From NCBI GenBank assembly GCA_042088665.1, contig JBELMB010000013.1, positions 1-51,965 of the forward strand: a DNA stretch of 51,965 nt, given 5' to 3'. How positions within the stretch are numbered: the stretch's first letter is position 1; every line of letters begins with the position of its first letter. The stretch is from JBELMB01 sp042088665. Lineage in GTDB: Bacteria; Pseudomonadota; Alphaproteobacteria; Rhodobacterales; Rhodobacteraceae. Shown piece after piece: positions 1-8,783 of this stretch. Under the pieces are notes generated by a model. It made no database searches and was not told the origin of the DNA. It saw nothing but the letters and a program-made list of their open reading frames with translations. Position numbers and translations under genes: made by a program.

Positions 1-300
1 GGCCAACCCGTGATGGCCGATGGTGCGACGCAGGCGGGCGGGCACGCGGAGCACGACGGCGAAGACGCCGAAGTCGTGGGCCAGATCAAGGAGTTGCTGG
101 ACAGCCGGGTGCGCCCCGCGGTGGCACAGGATGGTGGCGATATCACCTTCCACGGTTTTGACCGCGGCGTTGTCTACCTGCACATGCAGGGCGCTTGCGC
201 GGGCTGCCCCTCTTCGACCCTGACGCTGAAGATGGGGATCGAGAACCTGCTGCGTCACTACATCCCCGAAGTCACCGAAGTGCGCCCGGTCGCGGTCTGA
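1..300 (+). CDS. NifU-family Fe-S scaffold, C-terminal part (5' truncated by window)
   Basis: The frame is open from the first base, so the true start lies upstream and only the C-terminal NifU/Nfu domain is seen. The domain carries the CxxC pair in GACAGCPSS that binds a bridging [4Fe-4S] cluster, preceded by the family phrase VRPAVAQDGGDI. Such proteins deliver Fe-S clusters to apo-enzymes in the cytosol. Full-length alphaproteobacterial versions are near 185 residues with an N-terminal Nfu domain, which would sit outside the window. It is followed after 10 bases by a GFA-family gene, and tsaB and rimI come next, so it probably heads an operon. An internal GTG/ATG at 10-15 should not be taken as the start. 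Confidence 0.9.
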   Translation, partial: GQPVMADGATQAGGHAEHDGEDAEVVGQIKELLDSRVRPAVAQDGGDITFHGFDRGVVYLHMQGACAGCPSSTLTLKMGIENLLRHYIPEVTEVRPVAV

Positions 301-310
301 CCGCGCACCG

Positions 311-742
311 ATGAGCGAGGCGGTTGTCACGGGGCGCTGCTATTGCGGCGCTTGCGTGCTGTCGGCGCGGGCTGCGCCGCTGGCGGTGGCCTATTGCCAT
401 TGCGCCGATTGCCGGCGCTGGACCGGGGCGCCCCTACCGGCCTTTGCCGCGTTCGCCAGCGCCATGCTGGACGCCGACCTTGGCGCGCCGCTGGAGGCTG
501 TGAAGGGTGTGCGGCGGTGGTGCTGCCCGACCTGCGGCTCCCCTCTTGCGGCTTGTTTCGACTACCTGCCCGGGCAGACCTATGTGCCACTTGGCGTGCT
601 GGATCAGGCCGACAGGCTGCCGCCCGGGCTTCATTGTCATGCGGATCGGCAAATGCCTTGGTTGCATGTGGTTGATGATGCGCCGCGCGCGGGCGTTTCT
701 GCCCGCGATCAACTGAACGCTGCGGGCAAGCCATGCGACTGA
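311..742 (+). CDS. GFA-family (CENP-V/GFA domain) zinc protein
   Basis: The 143-residue protein has the cysteine pattern of the GFA fold: CYCGAC near the N-terminus, CHCADC at about residue 30, then CCPTCG near residue 72, which together hold two zinc ions. The founding member was proposed to help condense formaldehyde with glutathione, but most family members have no proven reaction, so the substrate here is unknown. It starts 10 bases after the NifU-type gene and its 3' end overlaps tsaB by 10 bases, so it is likely co-transcribed and translationally coupled. Confidence 0.85.
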   Translation: MSEAVVTGRCYCGACVLSARAAPLAVAYCHCADCRRWTGAPLPAFAAFASAMLDADLGAPLEAVKGVRRWCCPTCGSPLAACFDYLPGQTYVPLGVLDQADRLPPGLHCHADRQMPWLHVVDDAPRAGVSARDQLNAAGKPCD

Positions 743-1374
743 CGCTGGGCTTTGACACTGCTGGCCCTTACGTAACGGCAGCCCTTTTCGACGGATCCGG
801 GATCTTGGCTGCCGCGCACGAAGAGATGGCCCGCGGACAAGCCGAACGCCTGATGCCGCTTCTCGAGGAGGTGCTGGCCGAGGCGGCGGCGCAGTGGTCG
901 GATGTTGGCGCTCTGGGTGTGGGCACCGGGCCGGGCAACTTTACAGGCATCCGGATTTCCGTCGCTTGCGCACGGGGGCTGGCCTTGGGACTTGGGGTTC
1001 CGGCGGTCGGCGTCTCGGGGTTCGAGGCCTTGGCGCTGGACGCGGGGCCTGCGGTGACAGCGATCGCAGCGCCGCGTGAGGCCGTCTATCTGAAGTGGCC
1101 TGACCAGGCGCCGCTTCAAACCCCGGTGGGCGAGGTCTCCGCGCCGGAATTGGAAACCGCTCAATTGGTTATCGGCCACCGCGCCGAAGAGATCGCAGCG
1201 CAGATCGGCGGCACAGCAGGCAGCGCGCGCTATCCCCGTGCAGAGGCCATTGCCCGCCTCGCGCATCGCCACAAGAACGACCCGGCCCTGCCCGCGCCCG
1301 CCCCGCTTTATCTCAAGCCCGCCGATGCGGCACCTTCGAAAGAGACGCCGCCGGTGATCCTGGATGACGCCTGA
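733..1374 (+). CDS. tsaB: tRNA threonylcarbamoyladenosine biosynthesis protein TsaB
   Basis: The 213-residue protein has an ASKHA-type opening (LGFDTAGPYVTAAL) and the TsaB signature GTGPGNFTGIRI at about residues 61-72. TsaB is the non-catalytic partner of TsaD in making t6A37 on ANN-decoding tRNAs in the cytosol. The length is within the family's usual 210-230. It overlaps the upstream gene by 10 bases and the downstream acetyltransferase by 11. A tsaB-rimI pair is a common bacterial arrangement. Confidence 0.93.
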   Translation: MRLTLGFDTAGPYVTAALFDGSGILAAAHEEMARGQAERLMPLLEEVLAEAAAQWSDVGALGVGTGPGNFTGIRISVACARGLALGLGVPAVGVSGFEALALDAGPAVTAIAAPREAVYLKWPDQAPLQTPVGEVSAPELETAQLVIGHRAEEIAAQIGGTAGSARYPRAEAIARLAHRHKNDPALPAPAPLYLKPADAAPSKETPPVILDDA

Positions 1375-1801
1375 AGCGCTCGCCGCCCTGTCGAAACGGG
1401 CCTATCGGCACATGACCCCCTGGAGCGCGGAGAGCTTTGCCCAGACGCTTGCGATGCCGCACAGCCTGTTGGTGACCGAAAAGGCCGCGGCAGAGACCGG
1501 GCATCTGGATGGCTTCGTTCTGGGGCAAGTCATCGCCGGGGAGGCGGAGATCCTCGCGCTGGCCTGCGACCCCGATGTTCAGCGCAGCGGCGTCGCCAGC
1601 CGCGCCCTTGCGCGGTTTCACGCGGCGGCGGTGGCATGCGACGCCGAGCGCGTATTCCTTGAAGCCGCGGCAGGCAACGCCCCGGCGCGCGCTTTTTATG
1701 AACACCACGGATATGCGCAGGTCGGAACGCGCCGCGGGTACTACGGGCAACCCGACGGCAGCCGTGATGATGCATTGATCTTGTCCCGGGCTCTGCCATG
1801 A
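1364..1801 (+). CDS. rimI: GNAT acetyltransferase, RimI-like
   Basis: The 145-residue protein has the GNAT fold pattern: an acetyl-CoA loop region around LACDPDVQRSGVASRAL (R/Q-x-x-G-x-G/A type) and the C-terminal stretch EAAAGNAPARAFYEHHGYAQVGTRRGYY typical of RimI. RimI acetylates the N-terminal alanine of ribosomal protein S18. The position directly after tsaB supports the RimI call over a generic GNAT enzyme. It overlaps tsaB by 11 bases and ends the first operon. Confidence 0.85.
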   Translation: MTPEALAALSKRAYRHMTPWSAESFAQTLAMPHSLLVTEKAAAETGHLDGFVLGQVIAGEAEILALACDPDVQRSGVASRALARFHAAAVACDAERVFLEAAAGNAPARAFYEHHGYAQVGTRRGYYGQPDGSRDDALILSRALP

Positions 1802-1874
1802 CACGCGCGCCGCGGGCGCAAAAAGCGGTTGACCGCTCCGCGCCCCTGCGGCTTCATGACCGGCAGTAAAAGCA

Positions 1875-1891
1875 AAGGGCCCAAGGCCCTT
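1875..1891 (+). promoter_or_regulatory. Stem-loop in the leader of the Bmp gene
   Basis: A perfect 7-bp stem (AAGGGCC / GGCCCTT) with a 3-base loop lies 22 bases before the ATG at 1913 and just upstream of its ribosome binding site GGGAG (1901-1905). No T-run follows, so it is not a classical terminator for rimI. It may protect or modulate the Bmp mRNA. Function is inferred only. Confidence 0.4.
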
Positions 1892-1912
1892 CCACCAACT
1901 GGGAGCACTGCT

Positions 1913-2917
1913 ATGACATTCCTGCAAAAGACCCTCGGCTCTGTGGCCGCCCTCGCCTTGTCGGCGGGCGCCGCGCTGGCCGATCCTGCGCTGATCTACG
2001 ATCTCGGCGGCAAGTTCGACAAGAGCTTCAACGAGGCAGCCTTCAATGGGGCGGAGCGGTTTGCATCCGAGACCGGCGGCGGCTATCGCGACATCGAACT
2101 GCAGTCCGAAGCCCAGCGTGAGCAGGCCCTGCGCCGCTTTGCCGAGGCTGGCTTCAACCCGGTTGTGACGACGGGCTTCTCCATGTCCTCGCCGATCGCC
2201 TCGGTGGCTGCGGATTACCCGGACACGAAATTCGTGACGATCGACGGCTTTGTCGATCCGGGCGCGCATCCCAACGTGCTGTCGATCCTCTTTGCAGAGC
2301 ACGAGGGATCTTACCTGGTTGGCATGATGGCGGCCATGGCCACTGAAAGCGCCACTGTGGGCTTTGTCGGCGGCATGGATATTCCGCTGATCCGCAAGTT
2401 TGCCTGCGGCTACGCGCAGGGCGTGAAATCCGTGAACCCGGACGCCACGGTGATCGCCAACATGACAGGCACCACTCCGGCGGCATGGAACGACCCGGTG
2501 AAGGGTGCGGAACTGGCCAAGGCACAGATCAGCCAGGGCGCAGACGTGATCTATGCCGCCGCGGGTGGCACGGGTCTGGGCGTGCTGCAGACCGCGGCCG
2601 ACGAGGACATCCTGTCGATCGGCGTGGACAGCAACCAGAACTATCTGCACCCGGGCAAGGTGCTGACCTCCATGCTCAAGCGTGTGGACGTCGCGGTGTT
2701 TGACGCCATGTCCGCAGGGGCTGACCTTGAAACTGGCGTGATCGCTCTGGGCCTCGCCAACGAAGGTGTCGGGTATGCCGTGGACGAGCACAACGCATCG
2801 CTGGTCAGCGATGAGATGAAGGCCGCTGTTGATGCGGCGCGCGCGGCGATCATCGCGGGCGAGCTTGCCGTGCACGACTATTCGTCTGACGACAGCTGCC
2901 CGGTCCTCAATTTCTGA
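1913..2917 (+). CDS. Bmp-family ABC transporter substrate-binding protein
   Basis: The 334-residue protein starts with a Sec signal peptide (cleavage after GAALA) and continues with YDLGGKFDKSFNEAAF, the hallmark of the PnrA/Bmp family, and IGVDSNQNYLHPG near residue 235. These periplasmic proteins bind nucleosides or related compounds. I chose the ATG at 1913 because GGGAG sits 7 bases upstream and the signal peptide begins there; the frame is open further upstream but gives no signal peptide. There is no lipobox cysteine, so it is soluble in the periplasm. The ATPase and permeases lie at 4699-8392, separated by two genes and a repeat element. Confidence 0.93.
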   Translation: MTFLQKTLGSVAALALSAGAALADPALIYDLGGKFDKSFNEAAFNGAERFASETGGGYRDIELQSEAQREQALRRFAEAGFNPVVTTGFSMSSPIASVAADYPDTKFVTIDGFVDPGAHPNVLSILFAEHEGSYLVGMMAAMATESATVGFVGGMDIPLIRKFACGYAQGVKSVNPDATVIANMTGTTPAAWNDPVKGAELAKAQISQGADVIYAAAGGTGLGVLQTAADEDILSIGVDSNQNYLHPGKVLTSMLKRVDVAVFDAMSAGADLETGVIALGLANEGVGYAVDEHNASLVSDEMKAAVDAARAAIIAGELAVHDYSSDDSCPVLNF

Positions 2918-2933
2918 TCGGTCTGAGCCGGTG

Positions 2934-2980
2934 CCGGTTTCTTTCAAAGAAACCGGTCCGGAATTTTCGAAAAATTCCGG
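2934..2980. repeat. 47-bp double-palindrome element, copy 1
   Basis: Two adjacent palindromes: arms CCGGTTTCTTT/AAAGAAACCGG around one base (2934-2956), then CCGGAATTTT/AAAATTCCGG around a CGA loop (2958-2980). It lies 17 bases after the Bmp stop codon and before a co-directional gene. The same layout recurs at 6260 and 30227. It is likely a terminator or mRNA 3'-end stabiliser. Confidence 0.9.
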
Positions 2981-3051
2981 CTCCGTGGTCGGAACACCGG
3001 GCGTCCACGAGTGATGGGCGCCCGTCAACCGTCTGGGCAAGAGGGGATGCC

Positions 3052-4134
3052 ATGCACCGCCGTCGCTTTGTCGCATGCGCCGCGGCTGCCTGTATGACGC
3101 CCGGAATGGCATCAGCGGCGTCAGAATGGTTTGTTCCGGCCGAAGAAGCCCCTCACGAACTCACATTCATGATGTGGCCCAACGCGGGTCCGGAAACGGA
3201 CGCAGGCTATAACGATCCGGTCTTTTTGCGGATGGTTCAGGACACAATCGCCGATATCGCCAATGCCATCTCCGAGTTTGAGCCCGTTGTCCTCTTGGCA
3301 GCACATCAGGAACATCGCCGCGCCCGACGCCGCTTGTCTGACGCAGTCACTTTGTGGGATGTGCCGACAGACGATCTTTGGGCACGCGATGCAGGTCCGA
3401 TCTTTGTCGTGAATGACCGCGGCGAGCGCGCCGTCCGGCACATCAGTTTCAATGGCTGGGGCGACCGCCAACCTGTCCCGAACGACCGTCTGGTCGCCGC
3501 CCGAGTGGCTGACATCCTTGACCTGCCGCTTTTGCCCTCGATACTTCGGGGAGAGGCGGGCGGCGTCGAGCAGGATGGCCACGGGGTGTTGATCGCGCAT
3601 GAAAGTTCCTGGGTGCACCCGAACCGCAATCCGGGCCTGACACGTGCCGAGATCGGCGCCGCCTTGCTGGACGCCTATGGCGCGGATCGCATCCTCTGGG
3701 CGCCTGGGGTCCGTGACCTAGACATAACGGACTACCACATCGACAGCCTTGCCCGCCTGACCGGCCCGGGCCGCGTCCTGATCGGTCTGCCGGACAATCC
3801 CGATGCCCGGGATCCCTTTCACATGGCGGCGCTGGAGACCCATGATCGCTTGCTCAGCGCGGGGCTGCAGGTCCACGTCATCCCGGATCCTGTCAAACGG
3901 CGCGTGCGCTCTCCCGACTTTGTTGCCGCCTACGCCAATTATTACGTGGTCAACGGGGCGGTGATCGCACCGCAGTACGGCGACCGGGAAACGGATGCCA
4001 TTGCCCGCGACACCCTTGCCGCGCATTACCCCGGTCGCGAGATCGTCATGCTGAACGCCGATGCGCTTGGGGAAATCGGAGGCGGCATCCACTGTGCCAC
4101 CCAGCAGATGCCAAAGTCCCGAGGCGCGCCATGA
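3052..4134 (+). CDS. Exported agmatine deiminase / peptidyl-arginine deiminase-like enzyme
   Basis: The 360-residue protein belongs to the guanidine-modifying enzyme family that includes agmatine deiminase and bacterial peptidyl-arginine deiminase. Visible family motifs are LWARDAGP (about residues 111-118), EAGGVEQDGHG, the DYHID histidine block, and GGGIHCATQQ near the C-terminus with the catalytic cysteine. These enzymes hydrolyse a guanidinium group to a ureido group plus ammonia. The N-terminus MHRRRFVACAAAA is a twin-arginine-like or Sec signal, so it probably acts in the periplasm, unlike ordinary cytosolic agmatine deiminases. It sits inside a Bmp transporter operon and overlaps the next gene by four bases (ATGA). 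Substrate is not settled. Confidence 0.85.
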   Translation: MHRRRFVACAAAACMTPGMASAASEWFVPAEEAPHELTFMMWPNAGPETDAGYNDPVFLRMVQDTIADIANAISEFEPVVLLAAHQEHRRARRRLSDAVTLWDVPTDDLWARDAGPIFVVNDRGERAVRHISFNGWGDRQPVPNDRLVAARVADILDLPLLPSILRGEAGGVEQDGHGVLIAHESSWVHPNRNPGLTRAEIGAALLDAYGADRILWAPGVRDLDITDYHIDSLARLTGPGRVLIGLPDNPDARDPFHMAALETHDRLLSAGLQVHVIPDPVKRRVRSPDFVAAYANYYVVNGAVIAPQYGDRETDAIARDTLAAHYPGREIVMLNADALGEIGGGIHCATQQMPKSRGAP

Positions 4135-4589
4135 CCTGGCTCAGACGCAATGCCGAAACCATCGAGGCCGTCGCCGCAACCGTCACCGCGCTCACCGCCA
4201 TCTGTGCGTTGGTGGGGGTCTCGCTGCAATTGCGCGCCACAGATGCCATTGCCCGCGCACAATCTGCGCGACAGGCCTATGCGACGCATTTGACCCTTGC
4301 CGTGGCACATCCCACCTTTGCCGCGCCCACAGACGCCTGCGCGCTGCTGCGCTCGGACAGGGCGGCGAGCTATAGCGCCTTCGTGGATCACCTGCTCTAT
4401 GCCGCGGAGCAGATGCTGGCGGTCGAGGACGGCTGGGGCGCGACCTTCGAGGCGGCGCTTGCCCCGCATGGTGCCTACATCTGCCTGCCGGACGGCGCAT
4501 GGGGAGACACACCCGAAACACAGGCCCTGCTGGACGTGTTCCGGGTTCGGCACTGCAGCACACAGACCACCTGTCCGCCTCTGGAATAG
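4131..4589 (+). CDS. Small single-pass membrane protein, unknown function
   Basis: This 152-residue protein has one hydrophobic segment at about residues 10-32 (AVAATVTALTAICALVGVSL), then a soluble alanine-rich portion with three cysteines (about residues 67, 121 and 140) and a C-terminal pair in HCSTQTTCPPLE. I recognise no family. It overlaps the deiminase by four bases, which implies translational coupling, and is followed 109 bases later by the transporter ATPase. It may be an accessory of the operon, but nothing in the sequence shows how. Confidence 0.7.
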   Translation: MTWLRRNAETIEAVAATVTALTAICALVGVSLQLRATDAIARAQSARQAYATHLTLAVAHPTFAAPTDACALLRSDRAASYSAFVDHLLYAAEQMLAVEDGWGATFEAALAPHGAYICLPDGAWGDTPETQALLDVFRVRHCSTQTTCPPLE

Positions 4590-4698
4590 GCCAGCCCGCT
4601 GCGGGGCTCCGCCTTCTGCAAGCACGGTGCATTCCCCCTCTGGGCAAAACCGCCTGCCTCTGCAACAAATACATGAACGACAGCAGGGACGCACCAGC

Positions 4699-6246
4699 AT
4701 GAGCGACACGCCCGCCATTGAGCTGAAAGGCATATCAAAGGCCTTTGGCCCGGTTCAGGCCAACAAGGACATCTCCATTCGTGTGATGCCCGGCACCATC
4801 CACGGCATCATCGGCGAGAATGGCGCGGGCAAATCCACGCTGATGTCGATCCTATACGGGTTTTACAAGGCCGATGCCGGTGAGATCTGGATCAACGGAA
4901 AAGACACCCAAATCCCCGACAGCCAAGCCGCCATCGCCGCCGGGATCGGGATGGTCTTTCAGCATTTCAAACTGGTGCAGAACTTCTCGGTTCTTGAAAA
5001 CGTGGTTCTGGGGGCCGAGGACGGTGGTTTTCTGAAACCTTCTCTGTCAAAGGCACGCGGCATCCTGGCACATCTTGCGGACAACTACGAGTTGCAGGTC
5101 GATCCCGACGCGCTGATCGAGAACCTCTCTGTCGGACACCAGCAGCGGGTCGAAATCCTCAAGGCGCTTTACCGCGAGGCAGATATCCTGATCCTCGATG
5201 AACCCACTGGCGTGCTGACACCGGCGGAGGCTGATCACTTGTTCCGGATCCTCAAGGGACTGCGTGACGAGGGCAAGACAATCATCCTGATCACCCACAA
5301 GCTGCGGGAAATCATGGATATCACGGACACCGTTTCGGTGATGCGACGGGGGGAGATGACCGCCACCGTCAAGACCGCCGAAACCAGCCCGGAGCAGCTG
5401 GCGGAGCTGATGGTCGGCCGCAAGGTGCTGTTGCGGGTCGACAAGGCCCCGGCCCGGCCCGGAGCGCCTGTGCTCGAAGTGACGGACCTGCAGCACACCG
5501 ACGACCATGGGGTGCAGCGTCTGAAAGGCATCTCGCTAAAGGTACACGCTGGCGAGATCCTCGGCATTGCGGGTGTTTCCGGCAACGGGCAGTCCGAACT
5601 GCTCGAAGTGTTGGGCGGCATGACCTCTGCCAAAGGTCAGGTGCGCGTCAACGGTGTGGAGATCGACCTGAGCGGGCGCACCTCCGACGGCAAGAGCCGC
5701 CGCGCGCAGGGCATTGCCCATGTGCCCGAAGACCGCCAGCATGACGGATTGATCATGCCCTACACGGCTTGGGAGAACACAGCGTTCGGTTACCATGGGG
5801 ACGCCAGTTACAACCGCGGACTGCTGATGGACAATGACGCCATCCGGCGCGACACGCTGGGCAAGATCGAACGATTCGATATCCGCCCTGCCAATTGCTG
5901 GACCGCCGCGCGCAACTTCTCCGGGGGCAACCAGCAAAAGATCGTGCTGGCCCGCGAGATCGAGCGCAACCCGGATATCCTGCTGGTGGGCCAACCGACC
6001 CGGGGCGTGGACATCGGAGCGATCGAGTTCATCCATCAACGGATCGTTGAGCTGCGGGATGCGGGCAAGGCGATCCTGCTGGTCTCTGTCGAACTGGACG
6101 AGATCCTGTCGCTCTCGGACCGCGTCGCGGTCATGTTCGACGGCGCGATCATGGGCGAGCGCTTGCCGCAGGAAACCAACCAGACCGAACTGGGTCTGCT
6201 GATGGCTGGCGTCACGAACACGCAAGGAGCGCAGGCCCATGCATGA
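4699..6246 (+). CDS. Bmp-type (nucleoside) ABC transporter, duplicated ATP-binding protein
   Basis: The 515-residue protein has two ABC cassettes, as in RbsA and NupA/YufO proteins. The first has GENGAGKST at about residue 39, signature LSVGHQQRVEIL and Walker B ILILDEPT; the second has GVSGNGQSE and NFSGGNQQKIVLARE, with a diverged Walker B ILLVGQPTRGVD where the usual aspartate-glutamate pair is GQ. This asymmetry is common in the second half of this family. I chose ATG 4699 (MSDTPAIELKGISKAF); the longer open frame upstream overlaps the previous gene and has no domain content. It energises uptake through the two permeases downstream. Confidence 0.93.
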   Translation: MSDTPAIELKGISKAFGPVQANKDISIRVMPGTIHGIIGENGAGKSTLMSILYGFYKADAGEIWINGKDTQIPDSQAAIAAGIGMVFQHFKLVQNFSVLENVVLGAEDGGFLKPSLSKARGILAHLADNYELQVDPDALIENLSVGHQQRVEILKALYREADILILDEPTGVLTPAEADHLFRILKGLRDEGKTIILITHKLREIMDITDTVSVMRRGEMTATVKTAETSPEQLAELMVGRKVLLRVDKAPARPGAPVLEVTDLQHTDDHGVQRLKGISLKVHAGEILGIAGVSGNGQSELLEVLGGMTSAKGQVRVNGVEIDLSGRTSDGKSRRAQGIAHVPEDRQHDGLIMPYTAWENTAFGYHGDASYNRGLLMDNDAIRRDTLGKIERFDIRPANCWTAARNFSGGNQQKIVLAREIERNPDILLVGQPTRGVDIGAIEFIHQRIVELRDAGKAILLVSVELDEILSLSDRVAVMFDGAIMGERLPQETNQTELGLLMAGVTNTQGAQAHA

Positions 6247-6259
6247 CCCCAGCCACACG

Positions 6260-6306
6260 CCGATTTCTTTCAAAGAAATCGGACCGGAATTTTCGAAAAA
6301 TTCCGG
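6260..6306. repeat. 47-bp double-palindrome element, copy 2
   Basis: Same layout as the copy at 2934: arms CCGATTTCTTT/AAAGAAATCGG (6260-6282) and CCGGAATTTT/AAAATTCCGG with CGA loop (6284-6306). The fourth base pair of the first stem is A-T here but G-C in copy 1, so both arms changed together. It lies between the ATPase stop (6246) and the permease start (6333), inside one operon. Confidence 0.9.
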
Positions 6307-6332
6307 CCCCTTGCCCGAAGGAGGCCCCATAC

Positions 6333-7427
6333 ATGGATAAGATGCCCGCCTGGGCCGATGCGGTTCTTGTGCCGCTGGTTTCGATCCTGATTGCCGCAAT
6401 CCTGTCGGCAGGCGTGATCGCAGCCATCGGCGAGAACCCGATCGACGCCTTCTGGTCCATGGTTGACGGCGCTTTGATGAAATCCACCGGCTGGGGCTAC
6501 ACGCTTTACTACGCCACGAATTTCATCTTCACAGGCCTCGCTGTTTCTGTCGCGTTCCATGCGCGCATGTTCAACATCGGTGGAGAAGGGCAGGCGCAGC
6601 TTGGTGGTCTTGGCGTGGCACTGGCCTGCCTGCTTATCCCGTGGCCGCATTGGTCTCTTGCGCTGGTGGGTGCCACGGTGGGCGCGGCGCTTTTTGGGGC
6701 CGCATGGGCCTATATACCGGCGGTTTTGCAGGCCAAGCGCGGCAGCCATATCGTGATCACCACGATCATGTTCAATTTCATCGCCGCGGCGGTGATCAAC
6801 TATGTTCTGGTCAATGTGCTCAAGCCGCCCGGCGCGATGGAACCCGCCACAGGCCCGTTCCCCGCAGCCACGCATCTGCCCAGCTTTCAGGACATGTTCT
6901 CGACCGCGGACACGGTGATGTTTCGCGGCGCACCGGCCAATGTGACCTTCTTCATCGCCATCGCCGCCTGCATCCTCGTCTGGTTGCTGATCTGGCGCAC
7001 CCGGCTTGGCTATGAGATCCGCGCCTTTGGCCATTCGGAAACGGCGGCGAAATACGCGGGCATCTCTCCGGTCAAGATCACCGTGATTGCCATGCTCATC
7101 TCCGGCGCTCTCGCTGGCCTTATGGCGATCAATGCCACGATGGGCGAAGCGGAACGTCTTGTGCTGAATGCGGCCGAGGGCGCGGGCTTCATCGGCATCG
7201 CGGTCGCCCTGATGGGCCGCTCGCATCCACTGGGCGTCTTTCTGGCCGCGCTGCTGTTCGGCTTTCTCTACCAAGGCGTGACCGAGCTGGCGTTCTGGAA
7301 CAACATCCCTCGCGAGTTGGGCATCGTGATCCAGGCGCTTGTGATCCTCTTCACCGGGGCGCTGGACAACCTTGTGCGCTGGCCGATGGAGCGGCTCTTC
7401 CTTCTCTTCCGCAAAAAGGCCGCGTGA
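6333..7427 (+). CDS. Bmp-type ABC transporter permease (first)
   Basis: The 364-residue protein is highly hydrophobic with roughly eight to ten membrane segments and the family phrases MFNIGGEGQAQLGG (about residue 72) and FGHSETAAKYAGIS (about 232), typical of the BPD_transp_2 superfamily. The start is ATG 6333, with AAGGAGG 9 bases upstream; the frame is open back through the repeat element but that stretch is palindromic DNA, not protein. It forms the membrane channel with the next gene, which it overlaps by one base (TGATG). Confidence 0.92.
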   Translation: MDKMPAWADAVLVPLVSILIAAILSAGVIAAIGENPIDAFWSMVDGALMKSTGWGYTLYYATNFIFTGLAVSVAFHARMFNIGGEGQAQLGGLGVALACLLIPWPHWSLALVGATVGAALFGAAWAYIPAVLQAKRGSHIVITTIMFNFIAAAVINYVLVNVLKPPGAMEPATGPFPAATHLPSFQDMFSTADTVMFRGAPANVTFFIAIAACILVWLLIWRTRLGYEIRAFGHSETAAKYAGISPVKITVIAMLISGALAGLMAINATMGEAERLVLNAAEGAGFIGIAVALMGRSHPLGVFLAALLFGFLYQGVTELAFWNNIPRELGIVIQALVILFTGALDNLVRWPMERLFLLFRKKAA

Positions 7428-8392
7428 TGGACCTGACAACACTGATCCAGCTTCTGGAAAGCACCATCCGTCTGTCGACGCCGCTTTTGTTGGCCTGCCT
7501 TGCCGGTCTCTTCTCTGAACGCGCGGGCATCTTCGACATCGGGCTGGAGGGCAAGATGCTGATCTCGGCCTTCTTTTCCGCCGCGGTGGCCTTTATGACC
7601 GGCTCCGTCTGGATCGGCTTGCTGGCGGGGATTGCGGGCTCTCTCGCGCTGTCGGCGATCCATGGGCTGGCGTCGATCACCTTTCGGGGCAACCAGTTGA
7701 TCTCTGGCGTGGCGCTGAACTTTCTCGCTTCCGGGTTGACGGTGCTGATCGCGCAGAGCTGGTTCAAACAAGGCGGCAAGACGCCAACGCTCGAAGACAG
7801 CGCCCGGATGCCGGAATGGACTCTGCCGTTTGCAGAGTCCTTGCGCGATGTGCCGGTGTTTGGCCCGATCTATGCGGATCTGCTGTCGGGGCACGCGCCG
7901 CTGGTCTACTTTGCCTTTCTGGCTGTGCCCGCGACCTGGTGGTTGCTGTATCGGACGCGGTTTGGCCTGCGCCTGCGCGCGGTCGGCGAAGCGCCCGAAG
8001 CCGTGGATACGGCGGGCATCTCTGTCGTGCAATTGCGCTTTGCCGCGGTGGGCATTTGCGGTGTCCTGTGCGGGATTGCGGGCGCCTACATGGCCACAGG
8101 TCTACAGCCCTTCTTTGGCAAGGAAATGACCGCCGGGCGTGGCTATATTGCGCTGGCGGCACTGATCTTTGCCAAGTGGCGGCCATGGTACGCGCTGGGG
8201 GCCTGCCTGCTGTTCGGGTTCCTGCAGGCGGCAGCAATCCGCTATCAGAACATCGATCTGGGCGCCTTTGTGGTGCCGGTGCAGGTCATGGACGCCCTGC
8301 CCTATATCCTCACCGTGGTCATTCTGGCGGGGTTCGTCGGCAAAGCCATCCCGCCGCGCGCCGGGGGCGAACCCTACGTGAAGGAGCGCTAG
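7427..8392 (+). CDS. Bmp-type ABC transporter permease (second)
   Basis: The 321-residue integral membrane protein carries ERAGIFDIGLEGKML near residue 27 and LRAVGEAPEAVDTAGI near 188, the EAA-like cytoplasmic motif of this permease family. It completes a system of binding protein, double ATPase and two permeases, which in known cases takes up nucleosides. The ATG at 7427 overlaps the preceding TGA; a GTG three bases earlier is a possible alternative. It is the last gene of the operon. Confidence 0.92.
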   Translation: MDLTTLIQLLESTIRLSTPLLLACLAGLFSERAGIFDIGLEGKMLISAFFSAAVAFMTGSVWIGLLAGIAGSLALSAIHGLASITFRGNQLISGVALNFLASGLTVLIAQSWFKQGGKTPTLEDSARMPEWTLPFAESLRDVPVFGPIYADLLSGHAPLVYFAFLAVPATWWLLYRTRFGLRLRAVGEAPEAVDTAGISVVQLRFAAVGICGVLCGIAGAYMATGLQPFFGKEMTAGRGYIALAALIFAKWRPWYALGACLLFGFLQAAAIRYQNIDLGAFVVPVQVMDALPYILTVVILAGFVGKAIPPRAGGEPYVKER

Positions 8393-8783
8393 CAAGGCGG
8401 TCCGAACCCTTGGCTGCGCGTTACGCCCCACGCGTGCCAAGGCGGTGTCAGTCATCAGGCGCGCAGGATCAGAACCGAGCCTCAATAGGCCCCTGACCGC
8501 GTGCGACACCCCTACGGATTTGGACGGCGCACCATGTCACGGCGCGCCGCAGGTGCCTGCGAACGCGGCCAAGCCGGGCGCTGCGACGGCGCCGTTTAAG
8601 GGCCGCGAGGCGGGTCTGCGCCAAGGCGCGCTCCTGCATGTAGGTCGTGGGTGGCATCGTGGGTCGGAGGATTGGCTGCAGGATCGGTATCATCGGAGAC
8701 TTTCAAAAGTGACATGACTTATGCCAAGCTACCGACATACCGACCCCTAAACATCAGGGGCTTCTGAAACCCGGCTTTCACAA
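8393..8783. other. Intergenic region before the LysR gene; no convincing gene
   Basis: This 391-base stretch holds short open frames on both strands (for example minus 8469-8693, very arginine-rich, no recognisable domain). A small hairpin, CCCCT/AGGGG, lies at about 8745-8762, shortly before the LysR start. There is no terminator with a T-run after the permease gene that I can see. LysR genes often sit opposite the gene they control; here the divergent candidate is too weak to call. Confidence 0.4.

Noticed and set aside
1875..1891. Purine riboswitch in the Bmp leader
   Set aside because: Only one short stem is present; the three-helix core and conserved loop bases of purine riboswitches are absent.
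1313..3112. Very long minus-strand open frame opposite rimI and the Bmp gene
   Set aside because: Histidine/arginine-rich shadow translation of high-GC genes; the plus-strand genes have clear domains.
6243..6332. Extension of the first permease through the repeat element
   Set aside because: The strong ribosome binding site at 6317-6323 marks the real start, and the extension is the palindrome repeat.
8469..8693. Arginine-rich minus-strand frame divergent from the LysR gene
   Set aside because: Composition looks like an out-of-frame translation and there is no known small-protein motif.
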